Assembly: GCF_023897015.1 (NCBI RefSeq)
Contig: NZ_JAMHFY010000022.1
Coordinates: 1 to 64,000, forward strand
Source of the DNA: Desulfosporosinus nitroreducens
GTDB lineage: Bacteria > Bacillota > Desulfitobacteriia > Desulfitobacteriales > Desulfitobacteriaceae
Direction of reading: 5' to 3'
Length of the DNA: 64,000 nt
A program made the position numbers and the translations under genes. The notes beneath the pieces are model-generated. The model saw only the letters and a list, made by a program, of their open reading frames with translations, did not search any database and had not been told where the DNA came from. Positions 34,983 through 45,148 of this stretch are shown piece after piece. Every line of letters begins with the position of its first letter. The stretch's first letter is position 1.

Positions 34983-36515
34983 TTAGCTCTCGTTTTTCTC
35001 GAGTATTTCAATCCACCCTCGTGAGAAGGCACGGTTCACAGCCTGGAGATAACCTCGTACACTTGCTTCAATTATATCTGTGCTTACTCCACGCCCAGCA
35101 ACTAAATTCTCACCGAATTTCACACTAACCGTTACTTCTCCTTGGGCATCTTCTCCACCATCGAGAGCTTGCAAGGAATAGTGAATCAATTCACCTTGGG
35201 TTCCCAGAACTTTATCAATGGCTTTAAATGCCGCATCAACTGGTCCATCCCCACACGCCGCATCTGCTAACCGTTGCCCCTGAAACATAAGCCCGACAGT
35301 AGCCGTAGGAACCAGATGGGTCCCACTTGAGACCTGCAAATAATCTAAGTTTATCAGATCCGTTTTCTCTTTTTGCTCGTCTGCCAGGGAGAACAAATCT
35401 GATGTTGTTACTTCTTTCTTGCGATCTGCCAATAGTTTAAACCGAGAAAACAGCTCTTCAAATCGGCCCTCTTCCAAATTAAGCCCCAAATCTGCCAGCC
35501 TTTGCTGAACCGCATGTCGCCCTGAGTGTTTTCCTAAGACAATAGATTCCACATCAATCCCTATCACACTTGGTGACATGATTTCGTAAGTGGATCGTTC
35601 TTTAAGCATTCCATCTTGGTGAATACCCGATTCGTGAGCAAAAGCGTTCTTACCCACAATCGCCTTGTTATGTTGAATCATCATGCCTGTTAAACGGCTT
35701 ACTAATTGACTGGTTCTGGCAATTTCCGCTGTCACAATACTAGTTTCAACATTAAACTGGTCCTTGCGGGTGTGCAAAGCCATGACAAGTTCCTCTAAAG
35801 CCGCATTCCCTGCCCGTTCCCCGATCCCATTAACCGTACACTCTAACTGATGCACACCTACCCCAACAGCGGCAAGGGAGTTCGCTACCGCCAGTCCCAA
35901 ATCATTGTGGCAATGGACACTGACTTTGACCTTCTCAATCCCAACTGTACGCTCCATGATCGATTGCAAAAATGCAGCATACTCTTCGGGTGTCGCATAC
36001 CCCACAGTATCCGGAATGTTAAGGACCGTTGCTCCTGCTTGAATAACACCAGAGAAAACTTTAGCTAGAAAATCTACATCACTGCGGGACGCATCTTCGG
36101 CACTAAACTCAATGTCACTTACTTTGGATTTTGCCAATCGAACTGCCTGAATGGCTTGTTCAAGAACATCGTCGGGGGATTTTTGTAATTTATAAAGCAT
36201 ATGAATCGGCGAGGTGGCAATAAAGGTATGAATGCGCGGAGACTCTGCACCGGAAATTGCTTCCCAGGCACGTTCAATATCTTTGGCATTAGCCCGCGCA
36301 AGGGCAGCCACACTTACGTTTCTTACTTCTTGAGCAATCCTGCGCACTCCCTCAAAATCTCCAGGGGAGGCAATAGGAAATCCTGCTTCGAGAACATTAA
36401 CCCCTAGCTTACTTAGTTGATGTGCGATTTGCAATTTTTCATCTGCGTTAAGTGCTACTCCTGGAGATTGTTCACCATCTCTAAGCGTAGTATCAAAGAT
36501 CTCGATCCGACGCAT
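34983..36515 (-). CDS. leuA: 2-isopropylmalate synthase
   Basis: 510 residues, normal length. The catalytic TIM barrel starts [14 protein letters not shown] and includes [20 protein letters not shown] and [14 protein letters not shown]; the C-terminal leucine-sensing domain (about 390-510) ends with the usual [11 protein letters not shown]-type segment. Condenses acetyl-CoA with 2-ketoisovalerate, the first step of leucine synthesis. Lies 49 bases after ilvC. Confidence 0.97.
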   Translation of the reverse strand: MRRIEIFDTTLRDGEQSPGVALNADEKLQIAHQLSKLGVNVLEAGFPIASPGDFEGVRRIAQEVRNVSVAALARANAKDIERAWEAISGAESPRIHTFIATSPIHMLYKLQKSPDDVLEQAIQAVRLAKSKVSDIEFSAEDASRSDVDFLAKVFSGVIQAGATVLNIPDTVGYATPEEYAAFLQSIMERTVGIEKVKVSVHCHNDLGLAVANSLAAVGVGVHQLECTVNGIGERAGNAALEELVMALHTRKDQFNVETSIVTAEIARTSQLVSRLTGMMIQHNKAIVGKNAFAHESGIHQDGMLKERSTYEIMSPSVIGIDVESIVLGKHSGRHAVQQRLADLGLNLEEGRFEELFSRFKLLADRKKEVTTSDLFSLADEQKEKTDLINLDYLQVSSGTHLVPTATVGLMFQGQRLADAACGDGPVDAAFKAIDKVLGTQGELIHYSLQALDGGEDAQGEVTVSVKFGENLVAGRGVSTDIIEASVRGYLQAVNRAFSRGWIEILEKNES

Positions 36516-36564
36516 CCCTTTAACTTCCTTCCAAACTATATAACTTCACTTTAAAAAGCATACT

Positions 36565-37563
36565 CTATTCGTGCTTTTTCAACCAACTCATCATACCTCT
36601 GAGTTGTTCTCCAACCTTTTCAATCGGATGATTTGCTTCGTTACGAGTCATAGCATTAAAGGCCGGACGATTTGCTTGGTTTTCAAGTAACCAAGCTTTT
36701 GCAAAGCGACCGTCTTGAATTTCTTCTAGCACACGTTTCATCTCTTTACGGGTTTCTTGATTAACAATTCGCTTACCGATGGTCATATCTCCATATTGAG
36801 CTGTATCTGACACTGAATATCTCATCCAACTCATGCCGCCTTCATACATTAGGTCAACTATGAGTTTTAGCTCGTGTAAGCATTCAAAGTAAGCAATTTC
36901 CGGCTGATAGCCTGCCTCGACCAATGTGTCAAAACCTGCTTTAACCAGTTCGGATGCTCCTCCGCAAAGGACTGCCTGCTCACCAAAAAGGTCAGTTTCT
37001 GTTTCTTCTCCAAAGGTCGTTTCCAGAACTCCCGCTTTGGTAGAGCCAATTCCTTTGGCATAGGCCAAGGCTAATTCTTTGGCTTTCCCAGAGGCATCCT
37101 GATGAACGGCAATCAAGGCAGGTACTCCTGCACCTTCTGTATAGGTTCTGCGCACTAAATGGCCTGGGCTTTTTGGTGCCACCATAAAGACATCGACATC
37201 GCTTGGAGGAACAATTTGTCCAAAATGAATATTGAATCCGTGAGAAAAGACTAAAGCCTTTCCTGAGGTAAGATGCTTTTTAATCTCTTCATTATAAACT
37301 TTACTTTGGGTTTCATCTGGAAGCAGAATTTGAATAACATCAGCTCGCTTGGCTGCCTCTTCAACTGTCATAACTTCAAAGCCTGCTGCTTGTGCACGTT
37401 CTGTACGCGCACTGCCTGGACGAAGTCCGATTACAACGTTAAGGCCTGAATCTTTCAGGTTTTGAGCTTGTGCATGTCCTTGACTGCCATAACCCATTAC
37501 TGCGATTACCTTGCCTTTTAACAACTCCAGATTAGCATCTACTTCGTAATACATTTTCGCCAT
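36565..37563 (-). CDS. ilvC: ketol-acid reductoisomerase
   Basis: 332 residues, class I length. [17 protein letters not shown] is the NADPH-binding loop; later [40 protein letters not shown] and the C-terminal metal-binding [20 protein letters not shown] are intact. It isomerises and reduces acetolactate in valine and isoleucine synthesis. Within the ilvE-ilvB-ilvN-ilvC-leuA operon. Confidence 0.97.
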   Translation of the reverse strand: MAKMYYEVDANLELLKGKVIAVMGYGSQGHAQAQNLKDSGLNVVIGLRPGSARTERAQAAGFEVMTVEEAAKRADVIQILLPDETQSKVYNEEIKKHLTSGKALVFSHGFNIHFGQIVPPSDVDVFMVAPKSPGHLVRRTYTEGAGVPALIAVHQDASGKAKELALAYAKGIGSTKAGVLETTFGEETETDLFGEQAVLCGGASELVKAGFDTLVEAGYQPEIAYFECLHELKLIVDLMYEGGMSWMRYSVSDTAQYGDMTIGKRIVNQETRKEMKRVLEEIQDGRFAKAWLLENQANRPAFNAMTRNEANHPIEKVGEQLRGMMSWLKKHE

Positions 37564-37640
37564 TTTTATAACTTCCTTTCAACTTTAACCTTTTCTAAAA
37601 ATAAACCATGTATATTATACTACACAATGGAAATCTTTCT

Positions 37641-38120
37641 CTATGCTTCAGATCGCAAAATTGCAACCTTCCCAGTGCGAACTAACTCAAGTAATCCATA
37701 AGGTTGAATTGCATGAACAAACGCATCAATTTTCGGGATATCACCCGTTAACTCTACGGTAATATTTGTCCTTCCCATATCCACAACCCGACCTCGGAAA
37801 ATATCAACCGTTTGAAGCACCGCGGATCGTGTTTCCGCGCTGACCTGAACGCGAATTAAAGCAAGTTCTCGATCGACGGCACTTTCGCCAGTCAAATCTG
37901 AAACTGAGTGAACAACCACTAATTTACTCAGTTGATTCCTTACTTGCTCAATAATTTGATCATCCCCATTTACGACAATTGTCATTCGCGAAAGCTCCGG
38001 ATCTTCCGTCTGACAAACCGTGAGACTATCGATGTTATAACCCCTACGCGTGAACAATCCTGCAACCCGGATCAATACGCCAGGATTGTTTTCCACAAGG
38101 ACTGCAAGTGTATGCAACAT
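37641..38120 (-). CDS. ilvN: acetolactate synthase regulatory subunit
   Basis: 159 residues, an N-terminal ACT domain (LAVLVENNPGVLIRVAGLFTRRGYNIDSLTVCQTEDPELSRMTI) and a C-terminal ACT-like domain. It binds the catalytic subunit IlvB and gives feedback inhibition by valine. Four bases separate it from ilvB. Also named ilvH in related species. Confidence 0.96.
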   Translation of the reverse strand: MLHTLAVLVENNPGVLIRVAGLFTRRGYNIDSLTVCQTEDPELSRMTIVVNGDDQIIEQVRNQLSKLVVVHSVSDLTGESAVDRELALIRVQVSAETRSAVLQTVDIFRGRVVDMGRTNITVELTGDIPKIDAFVHAIQPYGLLELVRTGKVAILRSEA

Positions 38121-38124
38121 ATTA

Positions 38125-39813
38125 TTACCTCACTATCATTTCAGTAATGTCTTTACCAGGTGGAACCATGGGTAAAACATTTTCATGCTCTGATATTGTA
38201 ATATCAACCAGAACTGGACCAGGATGTTTAAACGCCTCCTCAAGGGCACCGCGTACCTGCTCTGCGGAATTAACACTGATTCCACGAATACCGTAAGCCT
38301 CTGCTACTTTAACAAAATCTGGGTTACCTTGCAGTTGAATCTGACTATACCGCTCATTATAAAACATTTTCTGCATTTGTCGAACCATTCCAAGAACCCC
38401 ATTGTTTAGTAAGATAATTTTTACAGGAAGTTTATTCTGAGCAATTGTCCCTAACTCTTGGATCGACATCTGAAAAGATCCATCCCCTGTTATCAATACG
38501 ACCTTATCGTTCGGGCGAGCAATTTGTGCTCCAACTGCGGCAGGCAGCCCATAACCCATCACACCAAGTCCGCTGCTGGTCGCGTAATTGCGCGGATTAA
38601 CTGTCGGATAATATTGAGCAGCCCACATTTGATGCTGCCCTACATCTGTAGTGACAATTGTATCTCCTCCAGCAATTTCTCCCAAACATTCCATGACCAT
38701 CGGTGGTGTGAGTCTGTCCTTGTCATACTGTATAGTATTTTTTTCCCTCCAGTCACGCAACTGATTCCACCAGTCTGTCACATCAGGATTTGCGAATCCT
38801 GGCAAAGCTTCTAGAATCTCTGCCAAGACTTGGCGGGCATCCCCAACAATTTGTATCTCTGTTTTTACTACTTTGCTGATCTCTACAGGATCGATGTCGA
38901 TATGAATAACTTTAGCCTTAGTCGCGAAACGATGCCCCATGCCACTTGTTACACGGTCATCAAAGCGCACACCCACTGCAATAAGCAAGTCACAATCATC
39001 CACAGCATAGTTTGCAGTCACAGTTCCGTGCATTCCCACCATACCAAGTGAATTAGGATGTTCTAAAGGAAGGCTGCCAATTCCCATTAAGGTTGTGACA
39101 ACCGGCACTGCCGTTTTATCTGCAAATAGTCTTAAGACGTCTTCGGCTCCGGCAGTGACAACCCCACCACCTGCATAAAGCACTGGCTTACGAGATTCTG
39201 AAAGCACCTTGGCCACTTCTTCTATCTTACCGTTGTTTGCTTGGCCAAATACTTTGTACCCCTTCAATTTCATCTCGTTTGAAAAGGGAACCACATTTTC
39301 TTGAGCTAGAACGTCCTTCGGTAGGTCGATGAGAACGGGCCCAGGGCGACCGGTCCGTGCGATATAAAAAGCCTCTTTGACAATCCTAGGCAGATCCCGC
39401 GGATCCTTAACTAAATATGAGTGCTTGGTAATTGGCATTGTAATCCCTATGATGTCCACCTCTTGGAAAGAATCTGAGCCGATGGAACCCGTAGAGACCT
39501 GTCCTGTCAAAACAACTAATGGAATAGAGTCTAAAAAAGCATTAGCGATACCTGTCACCAAATTCGTAGCTCCCGGTCCGGAGGTGCCTAAACAAACCCC
39601 TACTTTTCCAGTAACTCTTGAATAACCATCGGCTGCAAAAACGACCCCTTGTTCATGACGTCCTAATACATGTCGAATTGGACTATCTAAAAGTGCATCA
39701 TATAATGGAAGTAATACCCCGCCCGGATAACCAAAAATGACGTCAACACCTTCTTGCTGTAAAGCATTTAATAAGATGGTGGCCCCTTTAATTCCAGTTC
39801 TTTCTTCACTCAT
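38125..39813 (-). CDS. ilvB: acetolactate synthase catalytic subunit
   Basis: 562 residues with the thiamine-diphosphate enzyme layout: N-terminal PYR domain (FGYPGGVLLPLYDAL, the catalytic glutamate in GRHEQGVVFAADGY), central FAD domain, and C-terminal PP domain with GDGSFQMSIQELGTIAQNKLPVKIILLNN. Condenses two pyruvates, or pyruvate and 2-ketobutyrate. AGGGAGG precedes the ATG. Translationally close to ilvN. Confidence 0.97.
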   Translation of the reverse strand: MSEERTGIKGATILLNALQQEGVDVIFGYPGGVLLPLYDALLDSPIRHVLGRHEQGVVFAADGYSRVTGKVGVCLGTSGPGATNLVTGIANAFLDSIPLVVLTGQVSTGSIGSDSFQEVDIIGITMPITKHSYLVKDPRDLPRIVKEAFYIARTGRPGPVLIDLPKDVLAQENVVPFSNEMKLKGYKVFGQANNGKIEEVAKVLSESRKPVLYAGGGVVTAGAEDVLRLFADKTAVPVVTTLMGIGSLPLEHPNSLGMVGMHGTVTANYAVDDCDLLIAVGVRFDDRVTSGMGHRFATKAKVIHIDIDPVEISKVVKTEIQIVGDARQVLAEILEALPGFANPDVTDWWNQLRDWREKNTIQYDKDRLTPPMVMECLGEIAGGDTIVTTDVGQHQMWAAQYYPTVNPRNYATSSGLGVMGYGLPAAVGAQIARPNDKVVLITGDGSFQMSIQELGTIAQNKLPVKIILLNNGVLGMVRQMQKMFYNERYSQIQLQGNPDFVKVAEAYGIRGISVNSAEQVRGALEEAFKHPGPVLVDITISEHENVLPMVPPGKDITEMIVR

Positions 39814-39839
39814 ACATTTCCCTCCCTAAACGTTTGTTT

Positions 39840-40721
39840 CTAACTGCTGTAAATATCAGGACCATTGACATGGGTATGGGCCCTAAATGCCTCCAGAAGT
39901 TTTATAAAGGCTGGACCGGGAATGCCATCCCCGATCTCACGTCCATCTGCATTGATTACCGGAATCAATTCAGCTGCCGTACCAGTGAGAAAACACTCGT
40001 CAGCAGTATATAAATCATGACGAGTAAATAACTCTTCCTTCACTTCAATTTTAAGTTCTTTAGCGAGCTGAATTACAGTATTTCGCGTAATGCCCTCTAG
40101 TATTCCTGCCGAAAGAGGGGGGGTCAATAAGACGTCGTTACGATAAATAAAAATATTATCTGCAGTCCCCTCTGCCACATATCCATCTTGGGTGAGCATA
40201 ATAGCTTCTATGACACCAGCCTGAGTGCTCTCGATTTTCGCAAGTATATTGTTAAGATAATTAAGAGATTTAATTCTTGGGTTTAAGGAATCAGGATTAT
40301 TCCTACGGATCGCCACAGTTTTCACTTCTAAACCTTGCTCATACATACTTGGCTCAAAGAGCTTAATTTGTTCAGCTATACAAATGATAGTAGCCTTTGA
40401 ACATTTTCGGGGATCTAGGCCGAGGTCGCCTTTACCTCGTGACACCACCAAGCGAATATATGCATCTTTTAAACCATTTTGGCGGAGCGTTTCCAAAATG
40501 ACCTCTTGCATCTCTTTCTTATTAATACCAATGGTTAAGTTGATCGATTTCGCAGATTCATAGAGGCGTTTTAAGTGTTCTTCTAATTTAAACACTCGAC
40601 CATGGTTGGCGCGAATTCCTTCAAAAATACCGTCACCATATAAAAACCCGTGATCAAAAACGGATATTTTTGCGTCTTCTTCAGAAACAAAAGAACCATT
40701 CAAGTAAATAATCAGACCCAT
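39840..40721 (-). CDS. ilvE: branched-chain amino acid aminotransferase
   Basis: 293 residues of fold-type IV PLP enzyme. Start YLNGSFVSEEDAKISVFDHGFLYGDGIFEGIRA; the Schiff-base lysine is in NPRIKSLNYLNNILAK near residue 160; later AEGTADNIFI and TPPLSAGILEGITR. It transfers amino groups to the branched-chain keto acids in the last step of valine, isoleucine and leucine synthesis. First gene of the operon, directly behind the ykkC-type leader RNA and its terminator. Confidence 0.95.
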   Translation of the reverse strand: MGLIIYLNGSFVSEEDAKISVFDHGFLYGDGIFEGIRANHGRVFKLEEHLKRLYESAKSINLTIGINKKEMQEVILETLRQNGLKDAYIRLVVSRGKGDLGLDPRKCSKATIICIAEQIKLFEPSMYEQGLEVKTVAIRRNNPDSLNPRIKSLNYLNNILAKIESTQAGVIEAIMLTQDGYVAEGTADNIFIYRNDVLLTPPLSAGILEGITRNTVIQLAKELKIEVKEELFTRHDLYTADECFLTGTAAELIPVINADGREIGDGIPGPAFIKLLEAFRAHTHVNGPDIYSS

Positions 40722-40749
40722 CTAACCAACCCTCCTATAAACTAGTGTA

Positions 40750-40808
40750 AAAATTAAAAACCCCAAGCGCAGTCCCCTAGTAACGTGGAACTTTCCGCTT
40801 GGGTTTTT
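40750..40808 (-). terminator. attenuator terminator of the ilvE leader
   Basis: Stem AACCCAAGCG... / CGCTTGGGGTT (minus strand) followed by a T-rich run (GTTTTTAATTTTT), placed between the riboswitch and the ilvE start. Premature termination here would be prevented when the aptamer is bound. Confidence 0.75.
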
Positions 40809-40925
40809 TCTACCCACGGTGTAAACCCATTATGGATTCTGTACCGCTTGGACCAGTCAGGTTCTCCCCGGTCTGTTGACCTCTATCCCTTTTCGGGGGG
40901 GAGCATATCCTCGGAACCCTAGGTA
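40809..40925 (-). promoter_or_regulatory. ykkC-type riboswitch, ppGpp-like subclass
   Basis: The minus strand shows the conserved ykkC blocks: CTAGGGTTCCG (40922-40912), CTGACTGGTCCAAGCGG (40860-40844) and ACACCG near 40821-40816. In this RNA superfamily guanidine, PRPP and ppGpp subtypes exist; ppGpp types were described upstream of ilvE and other amino-acid genes in Desulfitobacterium-like bacteria. Position before ilvE favours ppGpp. It is expected to turn the ilv-leu operon on in starvation by opposing the terminator that follows. Confidence 0.8.
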
Positions 40926-40972
40926 CACTTCCTTTTGTGTTATATTACATTTGTATTGAGAACGTTGTGTAT

Positions 40973-41001
40973 ATGATACAGAATACATTCTAAAGTGTCA
41001 A
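40973..41001 (-). promoter_or_regulatory. promoter of the ilv-leu leader
   Basis: TTGACA (41001-40996), 17-base spacer, TATCAT (40978-40973) on the minus strand, about 45 bases before the conserved riboswitch sequence. Confidence 0.7.
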
Positions 41002-41043
41002 CCCTAATTTACTAATATTGTGCGAAATTCCTTTAGAATTTCC

Positions 41044-41073
41044 TTGTCAAAGCTGGATAGAACAATGTATAAT
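41044..41073 (+). promoter_or_regulatory. promoter of hom-thrB
   Basis: TTGTCA (41044-41049), 18-base spacer, TATAAT (41068-41073), 46 bases before the hom start. Confidence 0.65.
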
Positions 41074-41119
41074 GTCCACTATGCAGATACATTTGTTTTT
41101 TTGAGAGGAGTAAATTATC

Positions 41120-42412
41120 ATGTCCATTAAAATAGGTATTTTGGGTTTAGGCACTGTTGGATGCGGTATAGTACAAGTATTGCAACAGAATGCAGTCGAC
41201 ATTCAAACTCGCACCCACTGCGACCTTCAAATCAAAGCAATACTTGACCGTGACCTTCAACGTGAAAGGGATATTAGCGGAGACTTTCTCCTCACAGATC
41301 AACCGGAAGCAGTTCTTCATGACCCAGAAATCGACATTATCGTGGAAGTAATGGGAGGAATTGAACCTGCCCGTACATTTATTTTAGACGCTTTGCAACA
41401 TGGAAAAAGCGTGGTTACCGCAAATAAAGATCTAATTGCAGTTCATGGTCATGAACTTCTTGATGCCGCAAATGCCGCAGGGAAAGATCTTTACTTTGAA
41501 GCAAGTGTCGGAGGTGGAATTCCGATTATTGCGGCTCTAAAAGAGTCCCTGGCTGCCAATCGAATTACACATGTACTTGGAATCATCAACGGAACGACTA
41601 ACTACATCCTTACTGCCATGGCTGAACAGGGGCGTGAGTATGCAGAAGTCTTAGCTGAAGCACAACAATTGGGGTATGCCGAAGCTGACCCTTCTTCGGA
41701 TGTTGATGGCCTTGATGCAGCACGCAAACTTGCTATCCTTGCTTCTCTCGCATTTAATTCACGAGTTGCTCTCAATGATGTTTTTGTAGAAGGTATCTCT
41801 AAAATCACTCGCGAGGATCTGACCTATGCTGCTGAGCTTGGTTGTACCATCAAGCTTTTAGCCGTTGCTAAACACCAAGATGAAGGGATCGAAGTTCGAG
41901 TTCATCCGGCTATATTGCCTCTTTCTCATCCCCTCGCCTCTGTAAGCGGTGTTTTTAATGCTATTTATGTAGTAGGAGATGCTGTCGGAGAAACTATGTT
42001 TTACGGGCGTGGAGCAGGTTCACTCCCCACAGGCAGTGCGATAATATCCGATATTATGCGCATAGCACGTAACATCCAATCCAACTCAACTTCTTCTATT
42101 AATTGTACTTGTTACCTGGACCTGCCCCTTAAAGCTGTCTCTGATTTCTATACTGCCTTTTATATCCGTTTGCTTGTTAAAGACGAACCCCGTGTCCTTG
42201 CTACCCTAGCTTTACTTTTCGCTGAAGCGAACATTAGTTTTGCTTCCATTATCCAAAAACCTCGCGGAGCGGATCAGGCAGAAATAGTCTTAGTTACTCA
42301 CCCATGCAGAGAAGGGGCACTTCAAGAAGCCCTTGATTCTGTCAAGGCCTACAGCAAGGTCCTTAGCATTGACAATGTCATTCGTTTTGAGAAAGAGGAC
42401 CAGAAATCATAA
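41120..42412 (+). CDS. hom: homoserine dehydrogenase
   Basis: 430 residues. The N-terminal Rossmann domain begins GILGLGTVGCGIVQVL; catalytic part has TANKDLIAVHG, EASVGGGIPII, NGTTNYILTAM and GYAEADPSSDVDGLDAARKL. Residues about 350-430 are an ACT domain, usually a site for threonine feedback. Reduces aspartate semialdehyde to homoserine. Cotranscribed with thrB 27 bases downstream. Confidence 0.97.
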   Translation: MSIKIGILGLGTVGCGIVQVLQQNAVDIQTRTHCDLQIKAILDRDLQRERDISGDFLLTDQPEAVLHDPEIDIIVEVMGGIEPARTFILDALQHGKSVVTANKDLIAVHGHELLDAANAAGKDLYFEASVGGGIPIIAALKESLAANRITHVLGIINGTTNYILTAMAEQGREYAEVLAEAQQLGYAEADPSSDVDGLDAARKLAILASLAFNSRVALNDVFVEGISKITREDLTYAAELGCTIKLLAVAKHQDEGIEVRVHPAILPLSHPLASVSGVFNAIYVVGDAVGETMFYGRGAGSLPTGSAIISDIMRIARNIQSNSTSSINCTCYLDLPLKAVSDFYTAFYIRLLVKDEPRVLATLALLFAEANISFASIIQKPRGADQAEIVLVTHPCREGALQEALDSVKAYSKVLSIDNVIRFEKEDQKS

Positions 42413-42439
42413 ATATCCCATTTAAAATGAGGGAGGAAT

Positions 42440-43336
42440 ATGATGTTCCGAATAAAGATACCGGCTACTTCCGCCAATCTCGGACCTGGTTTTGATTGTT
42501 TGGGAATGGCCCTTCAACTTTACAATACGATCACAGTAGAAACTAAACGCCCCTTTCGAATTTCTTTAACTGGTTCTTACAAAGAGGGCATTCCAGCGGA
42601 TGAAAGCAATCTTGTCTGGCGAACTATGTGTCATTTTTGGGACCTTATCCACTACCCTGTCCCAACTGTCGATTTAACCTTTGAAAATTGCATTCCTCCT
42701 GCCCGGGGTTTAGGCAGCAGTTCTGCAGCAATTGTTGGTGGACTTGCAACCGCAAACGCAATTGCCGGATCACCTTATACAAAGTTAGAGTTACTACAGG
42801 TTGCCAATGCCTTAGAAGGACATCCGGACAATGTCACCCCCGCATTATATGGTGGCGTGACTTTATCTGTTCCTACAGAAAAGGGTGTACTTCCAAGAGT
42901 CTTAGCTCAATCCCCTAATCTAAAGGCGGTAGTCATTATCCCGGATACACCCCTCAATACCAAAAAAGCGCGCGGTATCCTGCCGCCGCAAGTTCATCGT
43001 AAGGATGCCGTTTTTAATATTTCCCATGTTTCACTGCTAACTGAAGCCTTCATTCGTGAAGAGTATTCCCTTTTAAAGGAAGCCATGTGTGATAAGCTTC
43101 ACCAAAGTCAACGCGCTGCGCTTATTCCCGGCTTACTCGAAACATTGGAAGCGGCTCTTCAAGCTGGGGCTTATGGTGCTGCACTTAGTGGATCCGGCCC
43201 TACACTGTTGGCCCTCATTCCCAGAAGCTTTACAGAGGATGTCTCCCTAAGCATGACAAATATGTTAGAAAAGCACGGTAATATCGCTCAGGCTATGGTC
43301 CTTGAGATTGATGCGAACGGAGCTTCATCGATTTAG
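42440..43336 (+). CDS. thrB: homoserine kinase
   Basis: 298 residues of the GHMP kinase family: PATSANLGPGFDCLGMAL at the start, the ATP loop PPARGLGSSSAAIVGG near residue 90, and the C-terminal GAYGAALSGSGPTLLAL. Phosphorylates homoserine for threonine synthesis. Follows hom; threonine synthase is not in the window. Ends with a terminator at 43421. Confidence 0.96.
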   Translation: MMFRIKIPATSANLGPGFDCLGMALQLYNTITVETKRPFRISLTGSYKEGIPADESNLVWRTMCHFWDLIHYPVPTVDLTFENCIPPARGLGSSSAAIVGGLATANAIAGSPYTKLELLQVANALEGHPDNVTPALYGGVTLSVPTEKGVLPRVLAQSPNLKAVVIIPDTPLNTKKARGILPPQVHRKDAVFNISHVSLLTEAFIREEYSLLKEAMCDKLHQSQRAALIPGLLETLEAALQAGAYGAALSGSGPTLLALIPRSFTEDVSLSMTNMLEKHGNIAQAMVLEIDANGASSI

Positions 43337-43420
43337 GCAACTTTTATGTGTTCCATATAGCCAATATAGGACTTGCTCTCACTACAGAACGTCTATAATC
43401 TTCGCTTTATCAAATCATTC

Positions 43421-43449
43421 AGCCCGCCTTAAAAGGTGGGCTTTTCTTT
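43421..43449 (+). terminator. terminator of hom-thrB
   Basis: Stem AGCCCGCC/GGTGGGCT (one G-U) with AAAA loop and TTTTCTTT tail, about 85 bases past the thrB stop. Confidence 0.8.
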
Positions 43450-43605
43450 ATTTCACCCTTCATTTGTCTTTTGTTGCAGTATATTAAACGTGGACAAACG
43501 CTCACTAACCTTATGGTCTGGTTGTATAAACAATTGGACGTAATCTGACATATCCTAATAGAAACACAATATTATTCTCAGCGCTTAGAAAGGAAGAAGA
43601 ATCCT

Positions 43606-43935
43606 ATGAATAAAAATTATAACTCAATTCAATTATTCAAGAAAAATAGGGGAACGGATAACTCATCTCATGAGCAACTACCCAAAGAAGACTTGCCTGA
43701 TCCTGAACAGCAAGTATCTGAACTCATTATTCGACCACTGGAGTTAAAGGAAAAGGGGAATTCCCCAGTATCAACTTCTGAGCCATCTCCACTCTCTCCG
43801 GGTATTTCAAAAATACTGGAAACACTGCTTCCCATATTTAACACCAACCGCAAAGATAATTTCCAACTGGACTTAGAAAAATATAAAGATGTACTAAAGT
43901 GGCCAATATGGTCGATTTTCAAGAAACCACAGTAA
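43606..43935 (+). CDS. hypothetical protein
   Basis: 109 residues with a good ribosome site (GGAAG before the ATG). No signal or membrane segment. The middle is rich in Pro, Ser and Glu (residues about 20-65) and looks disordered; the C-terminus (LEKYKDVLKWPIWSIFKKPQ) is amphipathic with two tryptophans. No family recognised. The opposite-strand frame is a shadow. Confidence 0.5.
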   Translation: MNKNYNSIQLFKKNRGTDNSSHEQLPKEDLPDPEQQVSELIIRPLELKEKGNSPVSTSEPSPLSPGISKILETLLPIFNTNRKDNFQLDLEKYKDVLKWPIWSIFKKPQ

Positions 43936-44015
43936 TTCTAGTATAAAGAAAATCGGCTAACATCTAACCGCCGCTGTTTGCAGAATTAAGGTCAGCATAC
44001 AGCGGCTCTAATCCT

Positions 44016-44927
44016 TCAGTGAATAGAGACAACCTCATCAGGATCAGCAGATTTTAAGCTATCTAAGTATTTGACTGCCTGCAAGGCCGCTGTTCCCCCT
44101 TCTCCGGCTGCCTTAATCAGTTGATAAGGTTGGCCGGTGCAGTCTCCCGCAGCATATAAACCCGGCATACTTGTCTCCAGTTTATGATTGACCTTAATAG
44201 CGGCCTCCTCCATTTCCAAGCCAGACACCAACTGCTCGGCAGGTAAGGTGTCTCTCAATATAAAGACCCCATCAACGATCAATTGTTCCTCCCCTAGGTC
44301 AAGTTGCTCCACCTTTTGATCCCCTGTGATTTTCTTAGCTTTGCTTTTTTTGATCTCAACTCGTGGATCAAGCTTCAGTATTTCACAGTAATAAGGAATA
44401 TAGTAGACTTTAGAACAAATATTTGCCATATAGTTAGCTTCGTCTTCCCCTTCTTGATTGTAAGAAATGATAGCTACCTTTTTATCTTTATATAAGGGTC
44501 CATCACATGTTGCACAATACCCTACTCCGCGACCCAGTAATTCAGCTTCCCCAGACAATAGTTTTCCTGCTGATACACCTGTTGCAATAATTATGGTATC
44601 CGCTTCAAAGGATTTTTCTTTGCCTATCAGTGTATATGGCGGCCCAGGATAAATATTTGTCACTTTAAACAGCGTGATTGGTATGTCCTTTTCCTTTACG
44701 TGGTCTAGGAACCGTTGCCGTAATTCTTCCCCTCCAATTTCCGGGAAACCAAGCCAGTTGTCCACTTGTGGAGCTTTCGAGAGTTTGGGACTGCAAAATT
44801 CAGAACCCAGTAATACAAAATCACGATTTCTAATTTTAGCATTAAGGGCCGCTGATAACCCTGCTGGTCCGCACCCTATAATGGCTAATTCATAGTGATC
44901 TTTTAGTGTATGAAGATCTTCTGACAT
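44016..44927 (-). CDS. thioredoxin reductase-like FAD/NAD(P) oxidoreductase
   Basis: 303 residues. FAD-binding AIIGCGPAGLSAALNA at the start, IIATGVSAGKLL in the middle, the redox pair GVGYCATCDGPLYKDK near residue 137, and the second FAD block GLYAAGDCTGQPYQLIKAAGEG at the end. It transfers electrons from a pyridine nucleotide through the CxxC pair; the partner may be a thioredoxin or a small thiol protein. The NAD(P) motif is atypical (VAIISYNQEGEDEAN), so ferredoxin-type input is also possible. The start is the ATG nine bases after AGGAGG. Confidence 0.85.
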   Translation of the reverse strand: MSEDLHTLKDHYELAIIGCGPAGLSAALNAKIRNRDFVLLGSEFCSPKLSKAPQVDNWLGFPEIGGEELRQRFLDHVKEKDIPITLFKVTNIYPGPPYTLIGKEKSFEADTIIIATGVSAGKLLSGEAELLGRGVGYCATCDGPLYKDKKVAIISYNQEGEDEANYMANICSKVYYIPYYCEILKLDPRVEIKKSKAKKITGDQKVEQLDLGEEQLIVDGVFILRDTLPAEQLVSGLEMEEAAIKVNHKLETSMPGLYAAGDCTGQPYQLIKAAGEGGTAALQAVKYLDSLKSADPDEVVSIH

Positions 44928-44989
44928 CAATAGCATCCTCCTTTATATATAGATCGACTTGTTATAGTCTTTCCCGAATGATGATAATA

Positions 44990-45024
44990 CATAAAGACTA
45001 AAATTGATTTTTTAGTCTTTTATG
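44990..45024. repeat. inverted repeat between divergent genes
   Basis: CATAAAGACTAAAA and its complement (one extra base) separated by six bases, lying between the divergent TrxR-like and PadR genes; candidate operator for PadR. Confidence 0.45.
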
Positions 45025-45148
45025 CTCTAAGTTTAGTTTCAGGTTTGTTTCCTTTTTCATGTTCTAGCGATTGACGGTTTGGCTATATAATAGTAGAATA
45101 TACACAATAAACCTATGTGCACGGTGATATTAGCTGAGGAGTACATAT

